Origin: UBA11222 sp049323435
GTDB lineage: Bacteria > Pseudomonadota > Alphaproteobacteria > UBA11222
Direction of reading: 5' to 3'
DNA: 64,000 nt
Assembly (NCBI GenBank): GCA_049323435.1
Contig: JBMOMX010000038.1
Span: forward strand, 1 to 64,000
The notes beneath the pieces were generated by a model. That model did not search any database. It was not told the origin of the DNA and worked only from the letters and a program-made list of their open reading frames with translations. Below, in pieces: positions 40,767 through 48,813 of this stretch (position 1 is the stretch's first letter; each line of letters starts with the position of its first letter). Both the position numbers and the translations under genes were made by a program.

Positions 40767-41963
40767 ATGCTTGAAGGCGTAAAAGTCGTTGAACTGGCAA
40801 CCTATATGGCGGCGCCGTCCGCCGCCATGGTGCTGTCGGACTGGGGGGCCGATGTCATCAAGATCGAAGAGCTGGGCGGTGATCCGGTGCGCAAGGCGTT
40901 CCACGGCGTTTCGCGCAATAAGCTGGTGGGCAATCCGATGTTCGCGTTTGATAATCGCGGCAAGCGCGGCGTGGCGGTCAATATCCGCGATGCGGCGGGC
41001 GCGAAAATTGTGCGTGAAATGATCGCGGCGGCCGATATTTTCATCACCAATGTGCGCCCTGCCGCACTGACACGCGCCGGACTGGATTATGAAAACATCT
41101 CGGCTGCCAATCCGCGCCTGATTTACGCCAGCGTCACCGGCTATGGTTTGCAGGGCGCGGAAACCAACCGCCCCGGCTTTGACATTGTGGCGTTCTGGGC
41201 GCGTTCGGGCCTGGCGCGCATGATCGCGCCCAAGGGGGCCGATCCGATCCCGATCCGCGCCGCTGTGGGCGATCATATTACCGGCATCACCACAGTCAGC
41301 GGTATTCTGGCCGCGCTTTATGCGCGCGACCGCACCGGCAAGGGAATGCTGGTGGAAACCTCGCTGCTGCGCACCGGCATTTTCGCGCTCGCCTCCGACA
41401 TGGCGACGCAGATGCATTTCGGCAAGCTGGCGTCAACACCGCCGCGCGAACGCGCCGACGAGGCCACCCGCAATTTCTATAAAACATCTGACGGTGAATG
41501 GCTGATGCTGATCCCGCGCGGCAATAAAACCGACTTCGGCGATATCTGCAAAGTGGTCGGCCATCCCGAACTGCTCGATGATCCGCGTTTCAAAACCCCG
41601 ATCGACCGCAAGGAAAACGCCGCCGCCATGGTGGCGATTTTTGACGCCGCGCTGGCTGGCCGCACGCTGGCGGAATGGGGAAAAATTTTCGATGAAGCCG
41701 ATCTGGTCTGGGCGCCGGTACAACACCCGGCCCAGGTGGTGGTTGACCCCCAGGCGCATGCGGCGGGCGCCTTTATCGATGTGCCCGACGGGCATGGCGG
41801 CATGGTGAAGGGCATTGCCTCGCCGGTGCGTTTCAACGGCGCCCCGATCACACCCAAACGCCCCATGCCCGAACCCGGCCAGCACACCGCCGAGGTTCTG
41901 GCTGAGCTAGGTTATGATAACGCAGCCATCGAAAAGCTGCGCGCGGACAAGGTGATCGGTTAA
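40767..41963 (+). CDS. CaiB/BaiF family (family III) CoA transferase
   Basis: A 398-residue CoA-transferase moving CoA between carboxylic acids. The N-terminus LEGVKVVELATYMAAPSAA, the block ADVIKIEELGGDPVR and the catalytic Asp in RPGFDIVAFWARSG are characteristic. The ATG at 40767 follows AGAAAGGAAC, 15 bases after the YeeE gene. Its last codons (AAIEKLRADKVIG) are partly repeated as a relic at 42409-42456. A SnoaL-like gene with a palindromic upstream follows. Confidence 0.93.
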   Translation: MLEGVKVVELATYMAAPSAAMVLSDWGADVIKIEELGGDPVRKAFHGVSRNKLVGNPMFAFDNRGKRGVAVNIRDAAGAKIVREMIAAADIFITNVRPAALTRAGLDYENISAANPRLIYASVTGYGLQGAETNRPGFDIVAFWARSGLARMIAPKGADPIPIRAAVGDHITGITTVSGILAALYARDRTGKGMLVETSLLRTGIFALASDMATQMHFGKLASTPPRERADEATRNFYKTSDGEWLMLIPRGNKTDFGDICKVVGHPELLDDPRFKTPIDRKENAAAMVAIFDAALAGRTLAEWGKIFDEADLVWAPVQHPAQVVVDPQAHAAGAFIDVPDGHGGMVKGIASPVRFNGAPITPKRPMPEPGQHTAEVLAELGYDNAAIEKLRADKVIG

Positions 41964-41990
41964 ACCCGCTAGACCGCAACAGCTCTTTTT

Positions 41991-42019
41991 CATATAGGTA
42001 AGTAGTATTTACCTATATG
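41991..42019. promoter_or_regulatory. Perfect palindrome, candidate operator
   Basis: CATATAGGTAA (41991-42001) and TTACCTATATG (42009-42019) are perfect 11-base arms with a seven-base spacer (GTAGTAT), ending 10 bases before the ATG of the SnoaL-like gene. The right arm overlaps the GGAG ribosome-binding site (42018-42021). Dimeric repressors of TetR, MarR or HxlR type bind such sites, but no such gene is adjacent. A hairpin in RNA is an alternative. Confidence 0.55.
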
Positions 42020-42029
42020 GAGTTTCATT

Positions 42030-42392
42030 ATGATCATTCCTGAACGTGTCCTGCGATGGCAGTCCGTATGGGAAGGGGCAGACCCGGATAGGGTCGCTGC
42101 GCTCTATACGCCCGGCGCCACCCATGCCAGCGCCGGGGTGAAAGCCAGAATGCCGGAACTGGGCAAAGCGGAACTGCACGGCCCAGCGCAAATCCGCGCC
42201 TATGCCGAAGCCTCTTTCGCACTGGTGAAAAATATCCGTTTTGAAATTCTGGACGTGACCAGCCAGGGCGGGCGAGATGTGGTGGAATATCTGCGCCGTT
42301 CATCAATCGACACGGCTGGCCCCAAACATGTGGTGGAAATACTGGAATGGGAGGGCGATCTGCTCTGCGCCGTCCGGGTGTTTCATTTCTGA
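42030..42392 (+). CDS. SnoaL/NTF2-like protein
   Basis: A 120-residue protein of the NTF2-like (SnoaL) fold. Typical features are the first helix WQSVWEGADPDRVAALY, ATHASAG, the ALVKNIRFEILDVTSQG strand and DVVEYLRRSS with the terminal ILEWEGDLLCAVRVFHF. Members act as cyclases, isomerases or small ligand binders. ATG at 42030 follows GGAG. A palindrome lies directly upstream. It is inserted, in effect, between the CoA-transferase gene and a relic of that gene's end. Substrate unknown. Confidence 0.85.
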   Translation: MIIPERVLRWQSVWEGADPDRVAALYTPGATHASAGVKARMPELGKAELHGPAQIRAYAEASFALVKNIRFEILDVTSQGGRDVVEYLRRSSIDTAGPKHVVEILEWEGDLLCAVRVFHF

Positions 42393-42408
42393 TAGAATCA
42401 GATGGATC

Positions 42409-42456
42409 AACGCCGCCGCCATCGAAAAGCTGCGCGCAGGCGGGGTGGTGAATTAG
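42409..42456 (+). pseudogene. Relic of the 3' end of a CaiB-type CoA-transferase gene
   Basis: This in-frame segment reads NAAAIEKLRAGGVVN and stop. It matches the last codons of the intact CoA-transferase (NAAIEKLRADKVIG and stop, 41919-41963), including a 17-base identical run (ATCGAAAAGCTGCGCGC at 41928-41944 and 42421-42437). It has no upstream reading frame of its own. It probably remains from a tandem duplicate of the CoA-transferase gene, or from an insertion of the SnoaL segment. Confidence 0.55.
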
Positions 42457-42541
42457 ATTCTGATCTGTTCAACAGCAAGATTGACATGGCGGCGCAAGAC
42501 CGCTCTTCTTGACAGGCACATTGAAAAAGGGAGGGCACATC

Positions 42542-43525
42542 ATGGCATCGGAATGGCGCGACGTTGCAAAAAAGATAAGCAATTGGGGAAAGTGGGGCCC
42601 CAATGACCAATTGGGCACGCTGAATTATATCACCCCGGCGAAGATTGCCGCCGCTGCGGCGTCGGCGAAACAGGGAAAAATATTTCCGCTCAGCATTCCG
42701 GTGGATGCCTATGGCCCGCAGGGCGCGCATGGCTTCCGGCGCAATCCCATTCATATCATGTCGCTGGATGGCGGCGATGATCAGGCGGCGCAGTATCTGC
42801 AAGGCTTTGGCGGCGGCACGGAAGCGATGATCCAGGAATGGTGGAAAGGGCCGATGCGGTTCACGGATGATTATATTATTATGCCGTTGCAATCCGGCAC
42901 CCAATGGGATGCGCTATCGCATGTCTATTATGACGGGCAGCTCTATAATGGCTATCCGGCGGCGTCCATCACCAGCTTCGGCGCGTCAAAAGACAGTATC
43001 GACCAGGTCGCGGGCAAAGGCCATATTGTATCGCGCGCTGTGCTGCTGGATGTGGCGCGTCATCGCAAAGTGCAGTATCTGGCGCCCGGCACCGTCATCC
43101 CGCCCGAGGAACTGGACGATGTCGCCAAAGCCCAGAAGGTCACCGTCGAGGAAGGCGATATTGTCGTTATTCGCACGGGCTGGCGGCTGAATTTTCTCGA
43201 AACCCGCGATGGCGAGGCCTGGCTGCACGGCTCGCCCGGCCTTAGCTGGCGCTGCGCCGAATGGCTGCATAACAAACGCGCGGCGGCGGTGGCCAGCGAC
43301 AATATTGCGGTCGAATGCGTCGCCTCGGAATTTACCGACGCCTTTCTGGTGTTTCACATGCTGACGCTGCGCGATATGGGCATGATGCTCGGCGAAATCT
43401 GGGATCTCGAGGCGCTGGGCGCGGACTGCGCGGCGGACGGCGTCTATACATTCCTGCTGGTCGCCCAACCGCTCCGCGTTACGGGCGGAGTCGGCTCACC
43501 GGTGAACCCCATCGCGATCAAGTAA
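42542..43525 (+). CDS. Cyclase family protein (kynurenine-formamidase-like)
   Basis: A 327-residue protein of the cyclase/kynurenine-formamidase family (metal-dependent hydrolases). The metal motif is the variant SGTQWDALSHVYY (family HxGTHxDxxxH). The C-terminal block VEEGDIVVIRTGW and SPGLSWRCAEWLHNKR are typical. ATG at 42542 follows AAAGGGAGGG. It is convergent with the amidohydrolase, 42 bases away. The SnoaL-like gene and CoA transferase upstream suggest that it works in the same small pathway, perhaps on a lactone or amide. Confidence 0.9.
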   Translation: MASEWRDVAKKISNWGKWGPNDQLGTLNYITPAKIAAAAASAKQGKIFPLSIPVDAYGPQGAHGFRRNPIHIMSLDGGDDQAAQYLQGFGGGTEAMIQEWWKGPMRFTDDYIIMPLQSGTQWDALSHVYYDGQLYNGYPAASITSFGASKDSIDQVAGKGHIVSRAVLLDVARHRKVQYLAPGTVIPPEELDDVAKAQKVTVEEGDIVVIRTGWRLNFLETRDGEAWLHGSPGLSWRCAEWLHNKRAAAVASDNIAVECVASEFTDAFLVFHMLTLRDMGMMLGEIWDLEALGADCAADGVYTFLLVAQPLRVTGGVGSPVNPIAIK

Positions 43526-43567
43526 TAGCGCCGTTTAAAACGTAAGCAAACTGTCCGTACCGGAGCG

Positions 43568-45262
43568 TCAGCGTGAGCGCGCGACGCTGCCGGGGCGGGC
43601 GCCGGTGTCAACGCCGTTACGCTGAATGGCCTGACCGGAGACATAGGTAGCCACATAGCCCGCAGCGCGCTGCATCAGGCGCTTGCCATTTGCGGGCAGG
43701 TCGCACACCACTTCCGGCGCCAGGATTTTCAGACGCTCCAGATCGATCAGATTGATGTCGGCGCGCTGTCCGGGCGCCAATACGCCGCGATCCTTGATGC
43801 CATTGCTGCGCGCGGTTTCGCGGGTCTGCTTCTGCACCACCCATTCCAGCGGCAGGCGGCCATGTTTGCGGTCGCGCGCCCAATGCGTCAGCATGAAAGT
43901 CGGCACGCCCGCATCGACGATCAGGCTGCAATGCGCACCGCCATCGCTGCCGCCAAGCAGTGAGAGCGGATGCATCAGCATCTCGCGGGTCCGGTCAAGA
44001 TTGCCCTCGCCATAGCCGGCCGCCGCATAAAATAGAAACGCCTGGCCATTATCCTCCAGCATAAGATCATAGGCGGCCTCGGTAGGGCTGCACCCTTTGC
44101 GTTCGGCAATCGCCGTCAGGCTTTGGCTGGGATCGGGTTCGTAATTGGGTTCGCGGCCCAGCGCATAGGTCAGCTTCCACGGATTGGCGAAAAGCTGTGA
44201 CCAGGCGGTTATTGCCGGGTCCTTGTCCGCCAGAATGCGCGCCTTTACTTCGGGCTTGCGCAGCATCGCCAGACGTTCCGGTTGCGGCAGCTTTTTCAGT
44301 TCGATAAAGCTGGGAAAGCGTGCAAACGGGTTTTCGCTTTCGAAACTGAACAGCATGCCGACAGGGCGGCCCGAGATTTGCGGCAATAGCTGCGCCCCTT
44401 CGCGGTTTGCCTCTTCCGCCATCGTGAAGGCCTTGAGCGAGGAAGAGGTCGTCAGGAATGTCAGCGGCCGGCCGGAGGCGATAGACAGCCGCTTCATCAA
44501 TCCCATCTCGGATGAAAACGGGATAACGTCGGACTTCACCACGCCGCTGGGAATGACTTCGATGATCCCTTTGCCGGATGCGCCGATCGCGCGCGCAATC
44601 GCCATCAGTTCGGCTTCCTTGGCGAAGGTGCCAGGGATCGGAACCCCCAGCGGCGTCAGGTGAATACCCGTGCGTGATGTCGAAAAGCCAAGCGCGCCGG
44701 CATCCATCGCCTCGCGCATAAGCGCGGCCATGTGCGCGGTTTCCTCAGGGCTGGGGTCCGCATCATCGGCCCCGCGCGCGCCCATCACATAGGTGCGCAG
44801 CGCGCAATGGCCGACATAGGCGCCAATATTGACAGCCCGCGGCATACGGTCGAGCGCATCGAGATATTCAGGAAAGCTTTCCCATTGCCAGTTCATTCCG
44901 GCCTTCATCGTCGCCGCCGGAATATCCTCGACCGACTCCATCAGTTCAATCATCCAGTCGCGATTGCCGGGTTTAACCGGCGCAAAGCCGACGCCGCAAT
45001 TGCCCATCACCGCCGTCGTCACCCCGTTCCAGCCGGATGGCGTCAGCAGCGGATCCCAGGTGGCCTGCCCGTCATAATGCGTATGGATATCCACCCAGCC
45101 GGGCGTCACCAGCAGGCCATCGGCATTAGCGGTTTCGCGCGCCGCGCCGGAAAGTTTTCCAACCTCGGTAATCATGCCATCCCGGATGGCGATATCGCCG
45201 GTAAATTTTGCGCTTCCGGTCCCGTCAACCACGGTACCGCCTTTGATGACCAGATCATGCAT
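43568..45262 (-). CDS. N-acyl-D-amino-acid deacylase-like amidohydrolase
   Basis: A 564-residue member of the amidohydrolase superfamily. The metal-binding HTHYDGQATWDP starts at about residue 59, after GWVDI. The C-terminal block GQRADINLIDLERLKILAPEVV is typical of D-aminoacylase and N-acyl-D-glutamate deacylase relatives. ATG at 45262 is chosen because GGAGG lies eight bases upstream; five earlier codons would add MEASA. It is convergent with the cyclase gene. Substrate: an N-acyl amino acid or related amide, inferred. Confidence 0.9.
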   Translation of the reverse strand: MHDLVIKGGTVVDGTGSAKFTGDIAIRDGMITEVGKLSGAARETANADGLLVTPGWVDIHTHYDGQATWDPLLTPSGWNGVTTAVMGNCGVGFAPVKPGNRDWMIELMESVEDIPAATMKAGMNWQWESFPEYLDALDRMPRAVNIGAYVGHCALRTYVMGARGADDADPSPEETAHMAALMREAMDAGALGFSTSRTGIHLTPLGVPIPGTFAKEAELMAIARAIGASGKGIIEVIPSGVVKSDVIPFSSEMGLMKRLSIASGRPLTFLTTSSSLKAFTMAEEANREGAQLLPQISGRPVGMLFSFESENPFARFPSFIELKKLPQPERLAMLRKPEVKARILADKDPAITAWSQLFANPWKLTYALGREPNYEPDPSQSLTAIAERKGCSPTEAAYDLMLEDNGQAFLFYAAAGYGEGNLDRTREMLMHPLSLLGGSDGGAHCSLIVDAGVPTFMLTHWARDRKHGRLPLEWVVQKQTRETARSNGIKDRGVLAPGQRADINLIDLERLKILAPEVVCDLPANGKRLMQRAAGYVATYVSGQAIQRNGVDTGARPGSVARSR

Positions 45263-45453
45263 GGCGCTAGCCTCCATCTATTCGCGGCCGGATCGTTTGG
45301 CGCCGGCAGGCCCAGCTTAAACAATATCCAGCCGGATGGAAGCGAAAGCTTCCGCTGCCATCCCCTTTGTGCAGGGATTACGCAAGACCGTTGCATGGCC
45401 CGGCAAAGCCTGTTTCAATCCATAAAAATGGCTTCTGACACAGGGGGGAAGCG

Positions 45454-46950
45454 ATGAAGGGCACTGCGCAATGCGATCTGCAATCCGGCGCGCATGAAGC
45501 AGCGCGTCCAAGCGCAACCGATGCCGCTGGTGACGCTCTGACTCTTGCCGAAAATGCCGCCTGGCGGCTGGCATGGGAACAACCCCGGCTCAGCGCCCAT
45601 GCCGGCATCAGCACCGCGCAGCGGCTGACTCTGGGCATCCTGCTGACGGGCGGATCGGCATTGCTGCTGTCGGTGCCGCAATCTCTGATATTGGCGGCGG
45701 GTTGGGTGCTGTCTTTATCCTTTGCCGCCGCTGCGCTGTTTCGCTGCCTATTGTTGATGGCCGGTGTGCTTTCAGCATGGCGGGCCCGCTGGTCCGGCCC
45801 GCTATCCGCCCTTCTGGCGGACGATGAACTGCCGCATTATAGCATTATTGTGCCCTTGTACCGGGAGGCGCGCAGCGTGCCGCAACTGATCGCCGCGCTG
45901 AAACGGATGGATTATCCGGAAAGCCGTCTGGATATAAAACTTGTCCTTGAAGCAGATGATGCGGTCACTATTGCAGCCATACAGAACCAGAATCTGCCTG
46001 CCTGTTTCGAAGTGCTGCATGTGCCGCCCCTGGCGCCCCGCACCAAGCCCAAGGCCTGCAATTACGCGCTTGGTCTGGCGCGCGGCGAGTTTATCGTGAT
46101 CTATGACGCCGAAGATATTCCGGATACGGATCAATTGCGCAAGGCTGCCACGGCATTCCGGGCGGGCGGCCCTGATCTGGCCTGTTTGCAGGCGCGGCTG
46201 AATTATTATAATCCGCGTGAAAACTGGCTGACGCGGCAATTCACCCTGGAATACAGCATGTGGTTCGACTGGCTGCTGCCCGGTTTACAGGCCATGCGGC
46301 TGCCCATTCCGCTGGGGGGCACATCCAACCATTTTCGCGCCCGCATTTTACGTCTGCTTGGCGGTTGGGACGCCTATAATGTTACCGAGGATGCCGATCT
46401 GGGTCTGCGCCTTGCCCGGCGGGGCTATGCCTGTGGCGTCTTGCCCTCCACCACATGGGAAGAGGCGAATTGCCGGCATCTTAACTGGCTGCGCCAGCGC
46501 ACACGCTGGCAAAAGGGCTATATGCTGACCTGGCTGGTGCATATGCGGCGCCCCTTGCTTCTGTGGCGGCAATTGGGCGCCTGGGGCTTTCTGGGATTCC
46601 AGTTGTTTGTCGGCGGCACGGTAGCACTGGCGCTGTCCATGCCTGCGGCTTTGCTGGTTTTTGTTCTGGGCGTCTGCGCTTGCGGGCCGCAGGTGGCCGA
46701 AATATTGCTGGATTTGAATGGCCAGGTCTTCGCTTTCGGGCTGGGTGTCAGCGCGCTCAGCGCTGGTTTCGGCGCCATCGGCCGCAAACATTATGATCTG
46801 CTGGCGGATATCCTGCTCACCCCGATTTATTGGGGGTTCGCCATGCTGGCGTCGCTCCGGGCGCTGTATCAACTGATCAACGACCCGTTTTACTGGGAAA
46901 AAACCCGTCATGCGATCAGCCAGGTGACGCCGGTTCGGCCAAATAAATGA
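45454..46950 (+). CDS. Processive GT2-family glycosyltransferase, membrane-bound
   Basis: A 498-residue cellulose-synthase-like glycosyltransferase. Two N-terminal membrane segments flank residues about 65-115, then a cytosolic GT2 domain with the pattern of Asp residues (EADDAVT, YDAEDI) and the hallmark QRTRWQKGY; EDADLGLRL precedes it. Several C-terminal membrane segments follow (FQLFVGGTVALALSMPAALLVFVLGV and others). It probably makes a beta-linked exopolysaccharide or cell-envelope glycan. The ATG at 45454 follows GGGGGGAAGCG. No partner synthesis genes are adjacent. Confidence 0.9.
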   Translation: MKGTAQCDLQSGAHEAARPSATDAAGDALTLAENAAWRLAWEQPRLSAHAGISTAQRLTLGILLTGGSALLLSVPQSLILAAGWVLSLSFAAAALFRCLLLMAGVLSAWRARWSGPLSALLADDELPHYSIIVPLYREARSVPQLIAALKRMDYPESRLDIKLVLEADDAVTIAAIQNQNLPACFEVLHVPPLAPRTKPKACNYALGLARGEFIVIYDAEDIPDTDQLRKAATAFRAGGPDLACLQARLNYYNPRENWLTRQFTLEYSMWFDWLLPGLQAMRLPIPLGGTSNHFRARILRLLGGWDAYNVTEDADLGLRLARRGYACGVLPSTTWEEANCRHLNWLRQRTRWQKGYMLTWLVHMRRPLLLWRQLGAWGFLGFQLFVGGTVALALSMPAALLVFVLGVCACGPQVAEILLDLNGQVFAFGLGVSALSAGFGAIGRKHYDLLADILLTPIYWGFAMLASLRALYQLINDPFYWEKTRHAISQVTPVRPNK

Positions 46951-46980
46951 AGGACATAATAACTCTCCGGCTGTTACAGT

Positions 46981-46997
46981 CCGGCAAGAATTGCCGG
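46981..46997 (+). terminator. Short palindrome after the glycosyltransferase gene
   Basis: CCGGCAA (46981-46987), GAA, TTGCCGG (46991-46997) is a perfect seven-base hairpin about 30 bases after the stop codon. No U run follows. It may be a weak terminator or part of the upstream promoter region of the cold-shock gene. Confidence 0.35.
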
Positions 46998-47020
46998 GAA
47001 AGCGATGCGCGGCCAAAGAA

Positions 47021-47049
47021 TTGCCGCCCGCATCAAAAAAAACTATACT
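47021..47049 (+). promoter_or_regulatory. Sigma-70-type promoter for the cold-shock gene
   Basis: TTGCCG (47021-47026) and TATACT (47044-47049) are separated by exactly 17 bases. Transcription would start near 47056, leaving a leader of about 55 bases. No good Shine-Dalgarno precedes the ATG at 47111 (GATTTTATACAC). Confidence 0.6.
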
Positions 47050-47110
47050 CAGCTTGGAAAATTCTACTACTGTGTGGGGTGATGACCCTTTTTGCGTGGA
47101 TTTTATACAC

Positions 47111-47617
47111 ATGACAAATGCGACTGTTAAATGGTTCAACCCCGCCAAGGGGTTTGGCTTCGTTACTTTCGATGATGGCACCCCCGACGCCTTTCTGCAC
47201 ATATCGGTGGTCGAACGTGCCGGATATGCCAGCCTTGGTGAAGGAACAATGATTGAATGTGAGGTTGGCCAGGGGCGCAAAGGCCCGCAGATCGAAAATA
47301 TCTTTTCTGTCAAGGATGCGCCCAGATCTGCGCCAGCTGCGTCTTCGGGACAACGTGGCGGAGGCGGTGGTAGCGGCGGTGGCGGTGGCGGCGGCGGCGG
47401 TGTCGCTACCGGTGTTTCTGAAGGCATTGTCAAATGGTTCAACCCTGCCAAGGGCTTTGGCTTTGTGCAGCCCGATAGCGGCGGCAAGGATATTTTCCTG
47501 CACATTTCCATTGTTGAACGCGCAGGCGTGAACTCCCTGATGGAAGGGCAGCGCGTCCGTGTTGCTACCAGCCAGGGACAAAAAGGCCCGCAGGCGGAAA
47601 GTCTCGAACTGTTATAG
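47111..47617 (+). CDS. Double cold-shock-domain protein
   Basis: A 168-residue protein with two cold-shock domains joined by a Gly-rich linker. The first CSD covers about residues 1-68 (ATVKWFNPAKGFGFVTF, FLHISVVERAGY), the second about 103-168 (VKWFNPAKGFGFVQPD, FLHISIVERAG). Each has RNP1/RNP2 motifs KGFGF and F(L)HIS, which bind single-stranded RNA. The linker has long glycine stretches (around 82-101). Two-domain cold-shock proteins are typical of alphaproteobacteria. Length and arrangement are normal. A leader without a clear ribosome-binding site is unusual. Confidence 0.95.
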   Translation: MTNATVKWFNPAKGFGFVTFDDGTPDAFLHISVVERAGYASLGEGTMIECEVGQGRKGPQIENIFSVKDAPRSAPAASSGQRGGGGGSGGGGGGGGGVATGVSEGIVKWFNPAKGFGFVQPDSGGKDIFLHISIVERAGVNSLMEGQRVRVATSQGQKGPQAESLELL

Positions 47618-47666
47618 AATTTACAGTTTTCGCGGCATAGTTATCCCGGCAATGCATTGATTGAAG

Positions 47667-47685
47667 CGGCGGGCCGGGCCCGCCG
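47667..47685. terminator. GC-rich palindrome between convergent genes
   Basis: CGGCGGGCC (47667-47675), G and GGCCCGCCG (47677-47685) are perfect arms with almost no loop; a shorter stem with a five-base loop (CGGCGGG and CCCGCCG) would be the real structure. It lies between the convergent cold-shock and SUMF genes. No U run follows. Confidence 0.4.
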
Positions 47686-47714
47686 GCAGGCGCGACCGCT
47701 ATTTCCTGCCGTTA

Positions 47715-48662
47715 TTACCTGCTAAAGCGCGCAACGCGAAAGCCATTGGCGTCCACCCGGTCATTGATCCCCTGCCAGCCCCGGAAGGCGGATCGGGTTG
47801 CCCAGGCGACATTCTTCCAGGAACCGCCGCGCACGACGCGCCGCTGACAATCGCCGGAAAAATTGGGCCGGCCATTGGTTGGCGCGCTGGTGTAATCTGC
47901 GTTCCAGCAGTCCTGCACCCATTCCCAAGCATTGCCCAGCATATCATACAGGCCAAAGCTGTTGGGCAGGTAATCGCCCGCCTCAGCCGTGGTCGCGTTG
48001 GCGTCAATACAGGTGAAATGCGGCCATTCAAACTGATGCACCCGCTGGCCGGAAATATCGTAGACATTGGCGAATGCGCAGGCGACAGTGCGTTCCCCCC
48101 AATAACGCGGCGTGGTGGTCCCGCCGCGCGCGGCATATTCCCATTCCGCCTCGGACGGCAGGCGGTAGATTTTTCCGGATGTCCGGTTCAGCCAGCGGAT
48201 ATAATCCTGGGCATCCTCCCAGCTTGCATTCACGACAGGGCGGCGATCCGATCCGCCCCGCCGGTCATCCGGCAATATGTTGCAGCCGCGCGCCTCGACA
48301 CAGGCCCGCCACTGGGCAATGGTAATTTCATACCGGCCAATGGCAAAGGGGCGGCGGAAAGTGACTTCATGCACCGGTCCCTCGTCTGTGCTGCGCCCCA
48401 GCTCGCCTTCGGGCGAACCCATTTGAAAGCTTCCCGAAGGGATCACCACCATTTCCGGGCATTGGTCACAGTCCTGAAAGCGCGCGCCCGGTGAAATGCC
48501 GAAGCGGTCTACCGGCTGCGCCCGATTTGAAGCCTGTGGCGCGCTATCCGGCTTTGGCGTTTCTATTGTCTCCACCGGTGCCACAGCGTCTGCCGCCAGG
48601 ACCGGCCCTGTGACCGGTACAAAATATAGCAGACCTATGAAAATCAGACCCAGCCGTCTCAT
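47715..48662 (-). CDS. Secreted SUMF1/FGE-fold protein without catalytic cysteines
   Basis: A 315-residue protein with a signal peptide (residues 1-23, cleavage after GPVLA). The fold is that of formylglycine-generating enzyme, with SFQMGSPEGE near residue 76 and the C-terminal GGSWKNVAWATRSAFRGW block. In true FGE the latter carries the active cysteines; here the position reads KNVAW, so the cysteine pair is missing and it cannot make formylglycine. It may be a structural or binding protein of the periplasm. The ATG at 48662 lies near the divergent thioredoxin gene. Confidence 0.85.
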   Translation of the reverse strand: MRRLGLIFIGLLYFVPVTGPVLAADAVAPVETIETPKPDSAPQASNRAQPVDRFGISPGARFQDCDQCPEMVVIPSGSFQMGSPEGELGRSTDEGPVHEVTFRRPFAIGRYEITIAQWRACVEARGCNILPDDRRGGSDRRPVVNASWEDAQDYIRWLNRTSGKIYRLPSEAEWEYAARGGTTTPRYWGERTVACAFANVYDISGQRVHQFEWPHFTCIDANATTAEAGDYLPNSFGLYDMLGNAWEWVQDCWNADYTSAPTNGRPNFSGDCQRRVVRGGSWKNVAWATRSAFRGWQGINDRVDANGFRVARFSR

Positions 48663-48813
48663 GCCCTGTATTCCATGCTATCTTTTAAGGCCATTGCTCA
48701 AACCTGTTCCATTCGTATGAAGGCTTATACAATGCTGTTGCAGATGGCTAAAAAGGGTTAATCTCTGCCTTTAAATTTTGCCCAACCGCAACCTTCACGA
48801 AAGAACGCAGATA

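Noticed and set aside
46348..47511. Minus-strand 387-codon proline-rich open frame over the glycosyltransferase and cold-shock gene
   Set aside because: The proline runs are the complement of the glycine linker codons of the cold-shock protein. No independent evidence for a gene.
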